A stretch of DNA of 64,000 nt from Stictocephala bisonia (GCA_035578905.1 JAQJVL010000174.1:793253-857252), one strand, 5' to 3'. Numbered from the stretch's first letter, positions 36,060 to 48,075 are shown. Numbers and translations are program-made. The notes: a model not told the origin generated them from the letters alone.

Positions 36060-36560
36060 CTTCAAGCAACATTCTACCAGTCTTTTCTCCTTTCTTCAAA
36101 ATATATTGTTTCAATCTTTCATACTTTTTTCAAACAAGATTGTTTCAGTTTTAGATTCTTTCTTCAAATAAGGTTGTTTCCATCTCCTTCCTTTCTTCAA
36201 ACTAAGTTGTTCGATTCTTCCTTATTTTATTCGAATCAGATTGTTCTAGGTTTCTTTCCTTTCTTCACAGCAAGTTATTACAATCTTCCTTCCTTTCTTC
36301 AAACATGGTCCTTCCAGTCGTCCTTCCTTTCTTCAAACACGGTCCTTCCAGTCGTCCTTCCTTTCTTCAAACACGGTCCTTCCAGTCGTCCTTCCTTTCT
36401 TCAAACACGGTCCTTCCAGTCGTCCTTCCTTTCTTCAAACACGGTCCTTCCAGTCGTCCTTCCTTTCTTCAAACACGGTCCTTCCAGTCGTCCTTCCTTT
36501 CTTCAAACACGGTCCTTCCAGTCGTCCTTCCTTTCTTCAAACCAGGTTGTTCCAGTCTTC
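36060..36560 (+). repeat. 34-bp minisatellite, about 8 close and several decayed units
   Basis: From about 36290 to 36545 the unit has 'ccttcctttcttcaaacacg' followed by 'gtccttccagtcgt'. More diverged units extend left to about 36060 ('ctttcttcaaa...ttgtttca'). The unit is 3n+1 and free of stops in all three plus-strand frames, so it creates a 209-codon frame (35958-36587) with a 34-residue period. I regard that as a by-product. Confidence 0.93.
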
Positions 36561-36605
36561 CTTCTTTATTTCAAACCAATATTTTAAGCTACGTTACGTT
36601 AATAT

Positions 36606-36733
36606 ATTATAGGTTAATCACATTCAATCTGCCAGTAATCCTGTAAATCCTCTTGGATTACGCGTTTCGGCTTTTTGTAATCCAAGAGGATTTACAGGAT
36701 CACAAGCAGATTGAAGGTAATTAACCTATAATA
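36606..36733. other. Long hairpin (~56-bp arms, 16-base loop)
   Basis: The left arm 36606-36661 and right arm 36677-36733 are reverse complements with few mismatches. Key blocks are 'aggttaat', 'ttcaatctg', 'atcctgtaaatcctcttgga' and the loop 'gcgtttcggc'. It could be a tiny fold-back element; a hairpin RNA is possible but unsupported. Confidence 0.8.
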
Positions 36734-36887
36734 CATTAAGCAAAAGTGATTCAGAAAAACAACACCTAAGTGATGCTTTACGTTAACGCACTGATTGTAT
36801 TAATCGTAAATAATGTTTATTTATTAACATACTAAAATTATTTTAATTTTTGTAAAATCAATACAATGAAAGTGTACGTGTAATACT

Positions 36888-36951
36888 TCAATATCGTGCC
36901 TAAGAGGGTTTCCCGCTACAATATCGTGCCTAAGAGGGTTTCCCGCTACAA
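36888..36951 (+). repeat. 31-bp unit, two tandem copies
   Basis: 'atcgtgcctaagagggtttc' followed by 'ccgctacaat' occurs twice head to tail. Confidence 0.9.
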
Positions 36952-36954
36952 TAC

Positions 36955-37825
36955 TTTATAAATACATTATCAACCTTGTCACGAACCCAGAAGACGGTCT
37001 TTGCCCTCTTGCCCTCCCTCCTTGAAGGATTTCTCATGCACCCTCCTTCACGAAGCCCCATAAAGTATCTCCCCCCTCCTCCCCGAACAAGCAACATTTT
37101 TCTCCAAAGTTTGTTCCCAATCTGAAAGGACATGTTGTGAATAATACAATCTGCATGAATAATTCTACGTAAGTTAATCCACAAAAAACAAAACTTAATA
37201 CCTTAATCATTATATTAATTTCTCTGATATTTATATACGAATGGTAATCTCAAACCCCATAAAAAGAACATAATATTACAAAATGTTTATGAGGCCACAC
37301 GATAAGTCAAGTAAAGTAGAAAATCAAAGAACACGATAAAAAAAGAAAGAAGAAAAACTAAAAGAACGAATATGCTCGAACCTCTCACCACATGTTACAA
37401 AATGCTATCAGTTTAACGAACATGGTTTACTTACATAACTACTGTCACATTATGATGTCATATAGGATTGTATTTGTGGAAAACTTAAAAAACTATTGTT
37501 TAGCCAAGTATTTAGCAGACATAAGAAGTAATTTTATAACAGTCTTTATGCATGGATAAAAATAAAATCTAATGTAGTCTTAAATAGTTGTTTTAAAGTT
37601 ATTTTATCGTAGTTATTTATGTAAATATGGTGAATATTCTGATTATAGTTGTTAGATATGTAACTCTGTTCCTGCATTTGACGCTTGCCAATCCAAAAAG
37701 TTTAATTTTGATTTTGTAAAGGTCAATTAGTTTCTTAATGGCTTTTAAAATATGAAATGGCAAGAATTTTGAAATAAATTCTGACTTTTTATTTTTAGTC
37801 ACACTCTTATACATATATAAGGTTA
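36955..37825. other. Non-coding sequence
   Basis: A minus-strand frame at 36930-37184 (84 codons, with a Gly/Arg-rich centre 'VRGGGGRYFMGLREGGC') is open through a C-rich stretch. No family is recognised. The rest is AT-rich. Confidence 0.4.
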
Positions 37826-37826
37826 C

Positions 37827-38240
37827 ATGCTGTAACCCAGCTACATGGGGACAACGTGTTTGGGAGATTGTAGGTGATAGGTTGGATGCTCAGTCCTCTT
37901 AATACCGACATGGCGTCCGCTTGATGGTTGCTATCGGCGTGGACACTACTAGAGAAATCTGGGGTGTCCATGTTGGGTGGTAATCATTGTGCGGATGTTG
38001 TGTGGGGGAGATAGCTGAGTATCAGTTAGCTGAAAATCAGACCAGCACTCCGTGGTTCGGATTCCACGTAAAACTGTAGGTCCCTTAGATGCTCTGGCTG
38101 TTGGGCTATTAATAAATTGCCCTTACTGAGGAACAGTTGAACTCAGATAGTAACCAGACTACACTCATCCTACACTCATATAATCATTCATATTCGCCTT
38201 AAAATACCAACAACGTTGTGTCGGCGTCTCATATGTAAGA
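37827..38240 (+). mobile_element. Composite SINE-like element, copy 3
   Basis: Close relative of 29575-30010. It starts slightly inside the head ('tgctgtaacccagcta') and lacks about 14 bp ('gacttgtcaattag' in copy 2) near 38025. It ends 'gtcggcgtctcatatgtaag'. Confidence 0.75.
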
Positions 38241-38475
38241 ATAAGAATATGTAATTATTCAGCGTCAGAGAACTTTTTTGTCTGTTAGATCACAATTATT
38301 GTAAACATTTTAAACTTGTTATAGAATATTAAAAATGTGAAACATTGGAAGTATCTGAATATATTAATACCATCAAAAAGTGCCGATGGTTTATAGTTTT
38401 CATCATGCACTCTTTCTCTTTAAAGCTTATAACTAAGATGCTTTTTAAGATCTCTCTCCAACACGATGTTATGCA

Positions 38476-38477
<2 letters not shown>

Positions 38478-38513
<36 letters not shown>

Positions 38514-38771
38514 ATTTAATTTATTCTTAAGACGCCGATCGTCAAGATATGGGCGAATGTGGATTCCGAATGAGTGTAGATGAGCAAATGTAGTCATTGT
38601 TACAAACTAAGGCCGACTATTTCTTAGAAATTGTCTTTAAATAATAGCCCAATGACAAATGAACAGCCGGTGGTTATCAGCTGTCCCTTTCAAAATTTGT
38701 CACGAATCTGACTCGGATCGAACTGAGAACCTTTAGCTTATCAAGCTGGACCAAGTACGCTACTGAACAAT
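38478..38771 (-). mobile_element. tRNA-derived SINE, minus strand
   Basis: Read on the minus strand it starts with the A box 'tagcgtacttgg' (38752-38763), followed by the B box 'agttcgatccgag' (about 38714-38726). A central region 'gctgataaccaccggctgtt' comes next, then the 3' tail shared with the composite SINEs, from 'gtaacaatgactacatttgc' to 'cttgacgatcggcgtc'. A long A tail ends it (plus-strand T run, about 38480-38509). Confidence 0.8.
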
Positions 38772-38811
38772 TAAACTAAACAATTTAAACTATTCTTCCA
38801 TTCCAAAATAT

Positions 38812-39048
38812 ATGTATTGCTGTAACTCAACAATATTAATATCAACTGTAACAGAATATTTCATATTTAATGGGAAATTCAAGAAAAGTACATCCTCAAA
38901 ATTGGAAAATTTGCTAGATGAGACCCTTGGACACTTGAGTAAAATTTTAGGAATATACCGCTTATCAGAGGAACTCCTGGATGTACAACTCTTTCTTGGA
39001 TACGACATTTTTTTTAATAGCAGTGTGTTGTTCAAACTAACCATTTAA
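38812..39048 (+). CDS. Unrecognised 78-codon open frame, doubtful
   Basis: A plus-strand frame starts near 38812 and ends at a TAA at 39046-39048. Its middle has a heptad-like Leu pattern ('LENLLDETLGHLSKILGIY' then 'LSEELLDVQLFLGY'). The minus strand is also open over the same interval (39044-38790, 84 codons). I know no family that matches either reading, and there is no clear splice context. It could be a fragment of a decayed gene or mobile element, or chance. Confidence 0.2.
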   Translation: MYCCNSTILISTVTEYFIFNGKFKKSTSSKLENLLDETLGHLSKILGIYRLSEELLDVQLFLGYDIFFNSSVLFKLTI

Positions 39049-39049
39049 T

Positions 39050-40800
39050 TTGGAAACCTGCAATAAGTGGAACATGTACTCATAAAACATTTAAGCTAAT
39101 GTTCAGTTTAAAAAATAATGTTATATAATTTTTTATAATGATCGTCTATGAGTTTTTCTTTGTTCTAAGTTTTTCTAATTCTTTTTTGTCTTTGGATCGA
39201 AAGTTATCGCTATTACATAGTTTTAGTAAGTTTATTGCTGAGTTTATACAGCTCCATCACTTCTCGTTTACTTGCTCAAAATTTGTAATGTGTTAAATAT
39301 ATGAAATAGGCCTAAATAATGGAAATATTTGCTAATTTACTCTCGTTGTTCCTAAAATAACATATTGGTTGAATTATTCACTGCGGGTTTTATGTCACTT
39401 TTATTTGTTGTGATTTGTAAATTAATTGCTTTATTTGGCAATAATCCAATTTTCAGCTTATTATTTAGAATAAATCCGTTCAAATGATAATTTTTCTATT
39501 TAATTGATGAACACTCTGTATACATTTTATATAATTTGTGGATAAGTTATTTCATTTGATGATTTACTAATTAATTGGACATTCATTTTCTTGATAAAAT
39601 GCCTTATGGATTGTTCGATTTAATTTTAAGTGATAAATATATTTGATGTAGGGAATTACTGACTTCTTTAAACATAATTACCAGATGAGTCCACTTAATA
39701 ATTATCAAGAAATAACATCAATTAAATGGTTAAACTGCCTGTATTTATTGTAGTTTTAGATAAACCAAATTACTTCGCAGCAAAAACTTGCAATTTGGTA
39801 GCTTTAATTTTAACATGTATATGATTTTAAATGGAACTGTTAACAAAATGTAAACATTGTACTTAAGATTATTTGGGCTCAAAATATTTTTGTTTACACT
39901 AATATGAAGCAAACAACAACATTTTTGTAAACTTACCAATTAAATTGCAGGGGTCAGTTTGAAATGAGATTCAATGAAATGTAAATCCTCTGCACTGAAT
40001 GTATAAGCCTCAGGATCATGTTAATCGTCTTTATATTTTACTTATAAACTCAAAATAAAAAGTATTTTATGAGGTAAAGTATAGTATTGGTGGTAAAATA
40101 TTGACACTTTTATATATACATACATACATATATATATATTCAATACCATAATAACTTGCACATTCAAGTGAGGTACGATATTGAAGATAAGTCAATTATT
40201 TAAGGAAAACTCTAATATTTATGTACAAGTAAGTACTCAGTTGTAGAAACTAATTCAAGAGGTTACATAGTCCGGAACCCCATTATTGAGTCCGGAGAAC
40301 CATAGAGTAGTGAGTGACGCCTCCGACTGGGCGATATGATGTCCAGATAACTCCATTAAATTATTAGCATTATTTGTGGCCAATAAATTTACTCCATATG
40401 ATTTGTAGAACCTGTATTTAGTGTACATGTCACGTAAACGACGTTGTTATTTACTTGACCCCTCAATTTACTTTGTATGTTTGTTTCATGGTGGTATTTT
40501 CATAGTAAGACACAGTCCGTTGACTTGATATGCTTTACGGGCTTAGAATAATCCCATTTCATTTCGTGTAAAATGATTTGATATAGTTATGATCGTTAAC
40601 TTTACAACCAGTCTCAGTACATTCAAAACTATGGGTTATTATTTTTAGTGAAGAATAAAAACTAGCACAGATAAGAGTTATGCTAGTTTTTCTTGTAGTT
40701 TAGTTTGCATTTTTCAAATGTCACTTAGTTATTACTATTCTACTATTATATGTATTATTATTAATATTGTATTATTAGTTATTATTATCTTGTGTTTCAG
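39050..40800. other. AT-rich sequence upstream of the coding exon, probably intron
   Basis: No coding exon recognised. The right edge ends in a T-rich tract with 'tcttgtgtttcag', a good splice acceptor at 40799-40800, so at least the right part is probably intron. Confidence 0.5.
40788..40800 (+). promoter_or_regulatory. Splice acceptor of the large exon
   Basis: 'tcttgtgtttcag' precedes the compositional switch to GC-rich coding sequence. A second possible acceptor, 'ctcccctgtccctag', ends at 40869; using it would remove the first Met of the long frame, leaving the true start upstream. Confidence 0.6.
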
Positions 40801-40815
40801 ATAGACGCCCTCTCA

Positions 40816-40869
40816 ATGGAGTCTTCGAGCCCCATCCCCACCGGCCACTATGACCTCCCCTGTCCCTAG
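40816..40869 (+). promoter_or_regulatory. Upstream ORF overlapping the main start
   Basis: An ATG at 40816 opens 17 codons ('MESSSPIPTGHYDLPCP') ending in TAG at 40867-40869, in a different frame from the main ATG at 40850. If the transcript begins upstream of 40816, ribosomes using this ATG would terminate past the main start, which could repress translation. The main ATG has A at -3; the uORF ATG has T at -3 but G at +4. Confidence 0.45.
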
Positions 40870-42573
40870 CCAATCCCTTTCCCGTCCTCTAAGCTCCATC
40901 ACGTGGCCTCCGGCCCCCGAGGAACCACCCCTCACGCGCAAGTTCTCCTTGGACCATGGAGAGTGGAAGTTGCCACCCACAACTTCTTCACCTCAGAACA
41001 GACACAAATTCCACCAGCAAACTATCAGCAACACTGCCCAGGTGACCAAAATGCAGACGGAGGACGGTCCTCCTCCGGAAGTCGAGAGTTCCTCCCTCCC
41101 AACCAACGGGAATGAAGAAGAAGAAGACGTAAACCACAATGGGCCTTCCGCGAGCAGTGAAACTCGCGCGTGCAAAAGAAAGGTGCTTAAGAAACAGTCG
41201 AGTTTCGAGTCTATCGGTTGTGACGATAACTATTTTTATGACTTTTTCGACCGAAACTGTCGACCGCCTACTCCAGCGCAGACTACCTCAGAAAATGTAC
41301 TCCAGGACAGTTCAGGACCGTCGGCCGACGTCGATATCGACAAGGACTTGAACAAGGAGAACAATAATGAACAAATAAATCCTAATAGGGTAGAAACTAA
41401 TTATGGTGCTAGTAGTAAGTTAAGACGTAATTTGAATAGTGTTCGCCCTCGGAGTTGGTTAACTACAACGTCTACTGGGAGGGTGGAAGACGGTAGGAGG
41501 GTGAGGAGAAGGCAGACGGACCCTTGCGGAAAGGATTTCTTAAGCAACTATGAGAGAGCGTTATCTTCACTGTTGTACCAGCCTTATGACTGTCGATCAG
41601 AGGGTCCTAGTGCATCCACTTCTACGTTTGACGATTCCGATGTGGGTTATTGGCTTGGGGGGTCGGATTCAAAGCGATGGAAAGGTCGTGATAGAAGAAA
41701 TGCGGGGGAGTGTTGTTCGTTCCAAAACGAAAGTTCGGACTCATCATCGACTTCAGCGTCCTCCTCGAGTTGCTCGCTGGCCGGATATATGAAGAGAAAG
41801 CCTTGGGGAGACTGTAAAGATCCGTCGTCGTCCAGTATCCGCGCATTGTTGACCGACTGGAGAACGGGCAACGCTGCCACCGTGGAGGCCGGTGACCTCG
41901 AAGCAAGCTTGCCGCGAGAGCCGCTAGTGGCGCTGCCAACCGGTTGTTGGACCGCAGCTCGTCAGTCCGGTCCGGGAGATGGATGCGAGATGGTCGCTAC
42001 CGCGGACCTGCTGGGAAGTGCGAGTGTGAGTGGTGAAGACGGGATCAGTGTGAGCTGTTACCGTGCGGTCCCCGCGACAGTGTCAGCAGTACCGGTCATT
42101 CCATGTAACAACAACAACGTCAGCAATGTGCGAATTGTGCAGACCACGAGGACATTCACGTCCACAGAGGCCCAGACGGATGACGTGATAGTGGACGCGA
42201 TCAGGGTTCCTCCGGGACCCTCTGGAGTAAATCCCAACAGAGAACAACGGAGGAGGGAGCGTCGCGAAAGAAGACATCAGCGGCGACTTGTCAATCACCT
42301 CCACCAGACTCCTGACCCCACCATGTGGCAAACTCCCTTAGGAGAGACGATGGTGGATAGACTCCCAGATATCCTCAACTCCCATTTACCCCCGCCCTAC
42401 ACCACCCTTCCTCTGGGTCTCCCGCCACCCCCGCAAGGTCACATGCATCCTCCACCCCCCATGCCACCAGCCATGCCACCTCCCATCGCAGTTACGACGG
42501 TTGCTGGAAGTCCACCCCCTCAGCCTGGTGGATTGCGATTCCCGTTTGCCATCGTTCCAGCTGGAAGGAGAAG
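40850..42573 (+). CDS. Large exon of an uncharacterised Ser/Arg/Pro-rich protein with PPPY motif
   Basis: This is the only region whose composition and codon use look like conserved host coding sequence: GC-rich in an AT-rich window, open for 575 codons. I do not recognise the protein. Features along it: a Pro/Ser-rich start; an acidic patch 'NEEEEDVNH' near residue 90; a basic/Ser site 'RKVLKKQSSFESIG' near 110, resembling a basophilic kinase or 14-3-3 target; a Ser run near 295-310; 'TSTEAQTDD' near 435; a very basic 'REQRRRERRERRHQRR' near 464-479; 'LPPPYTTLP' near 514, a PPxY-type WW-domain ligand; and a Pro-rich C-terminal part. It is probably a disordered cytoplasmic or nuclear adaptor (inference). 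An in-frame stop lies at 40802, so the start at 40850 is plausible if this exon carries the 5' UTR end. The frame meets TAG at 42575-42577, but a strong donor overlaps it, so the protein very likely continues in another exon. Confidence 0.8.
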
Positions 42574-42583
42574 GTAGGTAAAG
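42572..42583 (+). promoter_or_regulatory. Splice donor at the end of the large exon
   Basis: 'ag|gtaggtaaag': cutting at 42573/42574 leaves two bases of a codon (phase 2) and removes the TAG stop. An alternative donor four bases downstream ('tag|gtaaag') would keep the stop and make this the last coding exon. Confidence 0.6.
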
Positions 42584-45500
42584 TGCAGTGAAAGTGATTC
42601 TGTTTTATTTGTGAAACATAGTTCTTTAGTTATTATGTTTTACAGCTTTTGCACAAGAAATCTACACAAACAAATAATTACTTTTTGTGTCAAGGCGATT
42701 GTCAGATGTTTTATATTTCAATAGACTGGTTCCTGATTTTACTGAAAATTCAAAGTATTTTACTGTTCAAAATTTCTAGCTTAGTTTTTTGTACATTTGC
42801 AAATTTGTATCATCGGATCATTGTTTTAACAAATTGTATTATTTTCCAAGTTTTTTGCTTAAGAACTGTGATATAAAGTGCCAATGACTTATATCTCGGT
42901 GTCAAAGTCCCGAGTGTATCCCGAGAGCCTCTAAAAGGACCTATAACCTCTAATACCTCGAAAAGACAATGCCCAAAGAGTGTAAACTACGTTTGATTAA
43001 AACTGTTAATAGAACCACAAAAGTGATTATTCAGTACGTAAATTATTCAAATCAGGCCATTGTGGACACGTAATGTTCTTCATTGATTATACTAATTTCT
43101 ACGTAGGCTACTTTGTTATTGATGTGAACATAGTGGGTTAATTGTACTAAACAATTTATGCTGCAAGGAATACACAAAACATTAGAAAGGATTCAACCTT
43201 TATGTATGCTTACAATTGGCAAGAACAATATTGAAACCCAAAACTTAACAACCCCAACGTCAACAACAAGAAAACTGCAACCAAACTATATGAATGTTAA
43301 ATTCCATTAACAAATTTAAAAATCAAATCAATCATTGTAAAAAGGATGAATTGCAGTATTAATAATGAATGTATATAACAATTAGCTCCACTTCAAGGGT
43401 TGCCTTTTAAAGGAATACTGACTGCAAGCTTGGATAAATTTAATGTTATTACGTTTGTAAGTACAATTCAACAATTGGTATCAATAAAAATGTGTTATTA
43501 TATAGGACAGATAAGAAACTTCCTACTGAAGGAAAATACCTAGTCGATTCACTGTTTAAACTGTAGAAAATATCAGTTATAAATTGCAATAAAATGGTTA
43601 AATGATATGAAATGTACGTCACTACAGATGTGTTGTGGAATAATAGAAATACATTGACAACACAAAAATATAAGAACCTATACATTATCAAACGACTACA
43701 TAATGGCACAATTGAAATAAGAATAAACAATTCCTAGAAAATCCTGATTGTATGATTCAGGAATTTGGATGTATAAAAAGTGTTGTAACCTATAAACACG
43801 AATAAAAATTTTATAATACATTGATAACACAAAGAAAATGACGTAATAAAGATAAAAGAAAAGTTCTTACACAGTTTATAAAGGCCTGCAGCAAAATAAG
43901 AAAAAAAGGATGCCCAGAACGTTTTCTCCAAAATAAGTGTTCTTAAAAAGTAAAGTAGTTGGGTTATCAATTTATTTTTACATTAAGCACCATAATGTAA
44001 TGGATATATGAATATTGTTTGGATTATATTGCTATTGATATACTATGTTGTATTTTAACAAATGTTCAAATAAAAAATATACATCATCAGTTGAATTTTA
44101 GAAAATGTCGTCCCTAAATACATAGTGAAAAATATGAGTAAAACTGTCATTTATTCAATAAATCTTGTAAAAGTATCGTAAAAAATATTCTAGAGTCACA
44201 AATGGAGAGTTACGATAGTAAATAAAATATTTAAAACTCACATTTTGTAAGAAGCCGTGAAGGATCACACAAAACACACATTATTGAAATAACAACTTGA
44301 GCATCTACATCAACAAGCGTGACCTTAGGTGCCGTAGCAAACAATCAAAATGACACATTCGATTCATTTGAATTGCAAAATCAGATTGTTTGCAAACAGA
44401 TTATGCAACGTTATAATTTCCGGAATATTGGCTCATTCAATAGTGCAGTTTAATCCACTTTGCGTTGTTGACCTTATGCGGCACGCACAGAGTACATACA
44501 AGGACTCAATTAATTTAACAGTTTGGATTCAACTCGAAATTACCCTTTGACCGAATACAGTTGAGTTTTCCGGTTATTGACAGTGGAGTGAATAAGACAA
44601 GTAAATCACCTGGTAAACTCAATATGTGAACACTAAACTTTCTGCATACTGTAATAGATAACTATGCAAGTAAAACAATTGGCAAAACAGTCGTGGTTTA
44701 TAAAAATAAAGAAAAAATCTACCAGACATACATACATAGCTATTTATTAAGTTTTAAACGCGCATTGACTATACAATTTATATAGTTTTCCCTCCAAAAA
44801 ACCGGGTTAATTTTTCAGATATACCTGAAATATTACTTTAATCTAAACCGAATTGCTAGAATTTAAAACAATAAGTAATATCAAATACATTCTGTTATAT
44901 TATATATACAGTAAGTGACAAAATAGTAACAATTATCCGATGAACTACAATAGTAAAATAGTAACATCGACTAAAAGATTGCTTGATGTACTTTGAATCA
45001 AACCTAACATTAATTTATTTCAGAAACGATGTAAAGGTATTATAAAAATACTTTTTCTTGATATTTGCTACAATATTATTCAAAATAATGCTACAAGAAT
45101 GTGCATAAGATACGCAATAGATAACATAAAAACATATTGGCCTAACTCCTTGAATTAGAAAATGAATATAATAACTTACAACAACAATGATTATGAAAAT
45201 ATTACAACAACAAATAAAGAGAAAAACTAACATAAATATACTGAAAATATAAATGATATAGTTTATAAAAAATATAAAAAAATTTACCCAAAAACTAACC
45301 TAATCCTCTTGAAAATTATAACCCGAAAACACGCCGTAAATTGAGTGGCATATTATGTTTTATGGTATATTACATCGTATAAGATGGAATCGTATTTTTT
45401 TTTAATTGGTCGATAATATTTGCCAGTGATAAGGTTTTTCTCCCTCCTTGAGTATTATTTTGCTTTTGTATTGGATATTGTAGTTAAGAAAATGTAGATT

Positions 45501-45790
45501 ATATCCAGCAATATTGATCCACTTTTAAGTTCTCAAATGAAACGGCAATAACTCTTAATTTGTATTTAAAATTACGTTTTAATTGATTATTCCTCAAATC
45601 GATTGTAAATTGTATTAAAATCCTGTAAGTTGTGTTAGATTATTACAAAATCTGCTACATAGAATTTATCAAATTACAATGATAAATGGTTCCATCTTAT
45701 TGGTATATCAATTGATAGTTTAAACCAAAATTGTTCTTGAATTCCATTGCTTATTGTAGAAATTATATGTCCTCAATGTACATAAACTAT
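42580..45790. other. AT-rich sequence, probably intron
   Basis: Very AT-rich, with no coding exon, tandem array or fold-back element recognised. Its position after a splice donor suggests an intron. Confidence 0.5.
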
Positions 45791-48075
45791 ACTAGCGAGT
45801 TCCACTAGTCACGATCTGCTCAGTATTCAGCAGGTAACCGTCCTTGCCACATCCTCTCTGACATGGTCGCCTACGAGAGTCCACTGGCGCCCACACACGG
45901 GCAGGCAACAGGTTCAATCTGCCCGAGCCGACAATATATAGTCCGTAGAACCAATGCAGTCTGAAAAGAAAATGTTTTATTTGTTGGCTATATAACATAT
46001 GCTGAATATGATACTTTAGAAGCTAACCGTATAGAAAACGAAACAGTAATACATTTATGAACGAAAATACGACGAAATCGCTAATTGACAAAATATTAAC
46101 TACCATCCGGCCAGGAGGACCAAAAATTTTCCAACATTTTATTCAGATACAAATTTCAAATTACCAAAATTTAATATTCTTGCAGGGGAAAACTGTAACA
46201 AATTTACTAATCAAAAGATGGTATCAATTTTTAAAATTGAGTCTATAAAATAAATTATTATCCGGCCTAGAGGACCAAAAATAACCAAAAAATAGTAACC
46301 TAAGCTAATGGAGCTGAAGCAACAAAATAAAATGCCCACATCTAAGTACAGTTATATTTAGTACGTAATTTGTAGTTTATTCTGCTGTTCTTTTGAAGAA
46401 GCACACAGGATATCGTAATGAGGTTGTTTTTCAATTAATCAGGAAGTGTTACTGTTACTGAACTACTGTGTATTTATTTACGGATGAAACGAACTCGTTT
46501 ACTTTGATGGCTTGTACTTTATTTTCATTACTTTCTATTGTTCCATTGGTCAAATAATTCCAGTCTTAAAGATAAATACAGCACTTAGACTCTTTATATA
46601 AATTGACTTACTTCCCATTACTCTTCGTTGAACTATTTCTCATCGTTAGTTCTTAGTTTCTCTGGTAGTTTACTAGTTAGCCTACTCCTAGAGTGTATAT
46701 TCATTGTGTAAATGGACGTCTTAACAAGAACAAGGAAAGCCAAATCATTGCGTCTTGGGTCAACCTTTCCGGTTTTGTCTTTAGATCACTAACCAAACCA
46801 GATGTCATCTTCGCACGCTTCAGCTGTACAACAAGCCCGATGGTCTCATTTGAACCGCTTTCTCATTGTTTCCGACGCGATGTTTACGAAACAAAACGTG
46901 TCTGTTGGGTTTGTACGTTGCGTAACGCTGCCTGGTCTGATCGTAGCGCGCCGTATTGCGCCACTTTAAGAGCACGGTTTGCGCATTATCCGAATAAATT
47001 GTGACTTCCTAACCCCGACGACGATTATTACGGTAGCTGCCACTTCTCACCTTGTAGATTAAGGCTGTGAAGGATAAATGGGTGGCGTTTACTTTGACAA
47101 TGAGAGCGAAAGCGTGGGAAATTGAATTAATTGTTGCCTGAGAAACTAGTTTCTAGCAATTTGCAAAAAGCACTTCAGCAGTTGTATACTCACGATGCTA
47201 ACTGTGGGAATTATCATTTCTCTACTTGGATCCAGTTTGTTCTATCACCAATAATAATCTATTGCTTTATGTGCGGTATCAGTCCTCTACTTCAAGAATA
47301 TGTTCCTTACAACCACTTTTGTCATTGCATATAACGTCAGTGCAACACGATTTCTTAAATTTAACAGAACTGAATAGAGAAACATTCATTTCAGAACATT
47401 TAAATAAAAAATCTTATAAAACAATTGGCCTGCGTTAGTTTGATAAAATACGTTCTTTTAATGAACTATATTTAAATAGACAAGTTGAAAGTACATCGAA
47501 CGAGAGATCAAAAATTTAATTTCACGTTGATGCAAATATATATACTATCCCTATATATATACTATTTAGACAATGTCAATTGATTCTCCTGGTGATCACG
47601 CCTAGGGATGTGCTAAATAAGCTTTAAGCAGCAGCTTATTGAAGTAAGCAGCTCAGGTATTAAGCAGTTGAGTGAGAATACCTGCTTTTCGTCAGCAACT
47701 AAGGGAAAGTAAAGGGATACGTGTAAAGAAAAAAGTATGTATTGACGCCTAAGAAGATGTCATGAAAAGTTCTTGAAGGAAACCTGCTCAGTAGCAGATA
47801 ATATTATAAAAATGAATATAATGGTACATTATTATATTTTGCAATAGGACTATTTATAAAGGTTTCTATCGTGAAAGGAATAAACACTTTTATATTATAA
47901 CTGAAATTAAGTATTGAAGAAGAAAAACGGCATCTAAAAAAGTGAACCCTCCCTATAAATTGACATGAAATCCAAGACGATTGAGAGAGTGAAGGCAGAT
48001 GTAGCCGACTGGTCGTTCAGACAACATTGGCCAATGACTCATCTGGCGGTCTGTGCCTCCTCACTAACCCTCCGA
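45791..48075. other. Mostly unique sequence with two GC-richer islands
   Basis: The islands are 45795-45960 (open on the minus strand, 'RVWAPVDSRRRPCQRGCGKD') and 46730-47000 (CpG-containing, open on the plus strand). Neither has a recognisable domain or clear splice signals. A short duplication, 'ggaccaaaaat' after 'atccggcc', occurs at about 46105 and 46260. Confidence 0.4.

Noticed and set aside
35958..36587. 209-codon Ser/Phe/Leu-rich open frame
   Set aside because: It reads the 34-bp minisatellite, and its 34-residue period is an automatic result of a 3n+1 unit without stops.
40993..42331. Several open frames on the minus strand across the large exon
   Set aside because: They are mirror frames of the GC-rich coding exon, whose plus-strand frame is continuous and bounded by splice signals.
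45792..45998. Minus-strand 68-codon frame with Arg/Cys-rich segment, and a possible B box 'ggttcaatctgcc'
   Set aside because: No domain, no matching A box at proper spacing, no tail; kept only as a GC-richer island.
46693..47004. 103-codon plus-strand frame
   Set aside because: No domain, no recognisable splice signals, and the start is not an ATG in good context.
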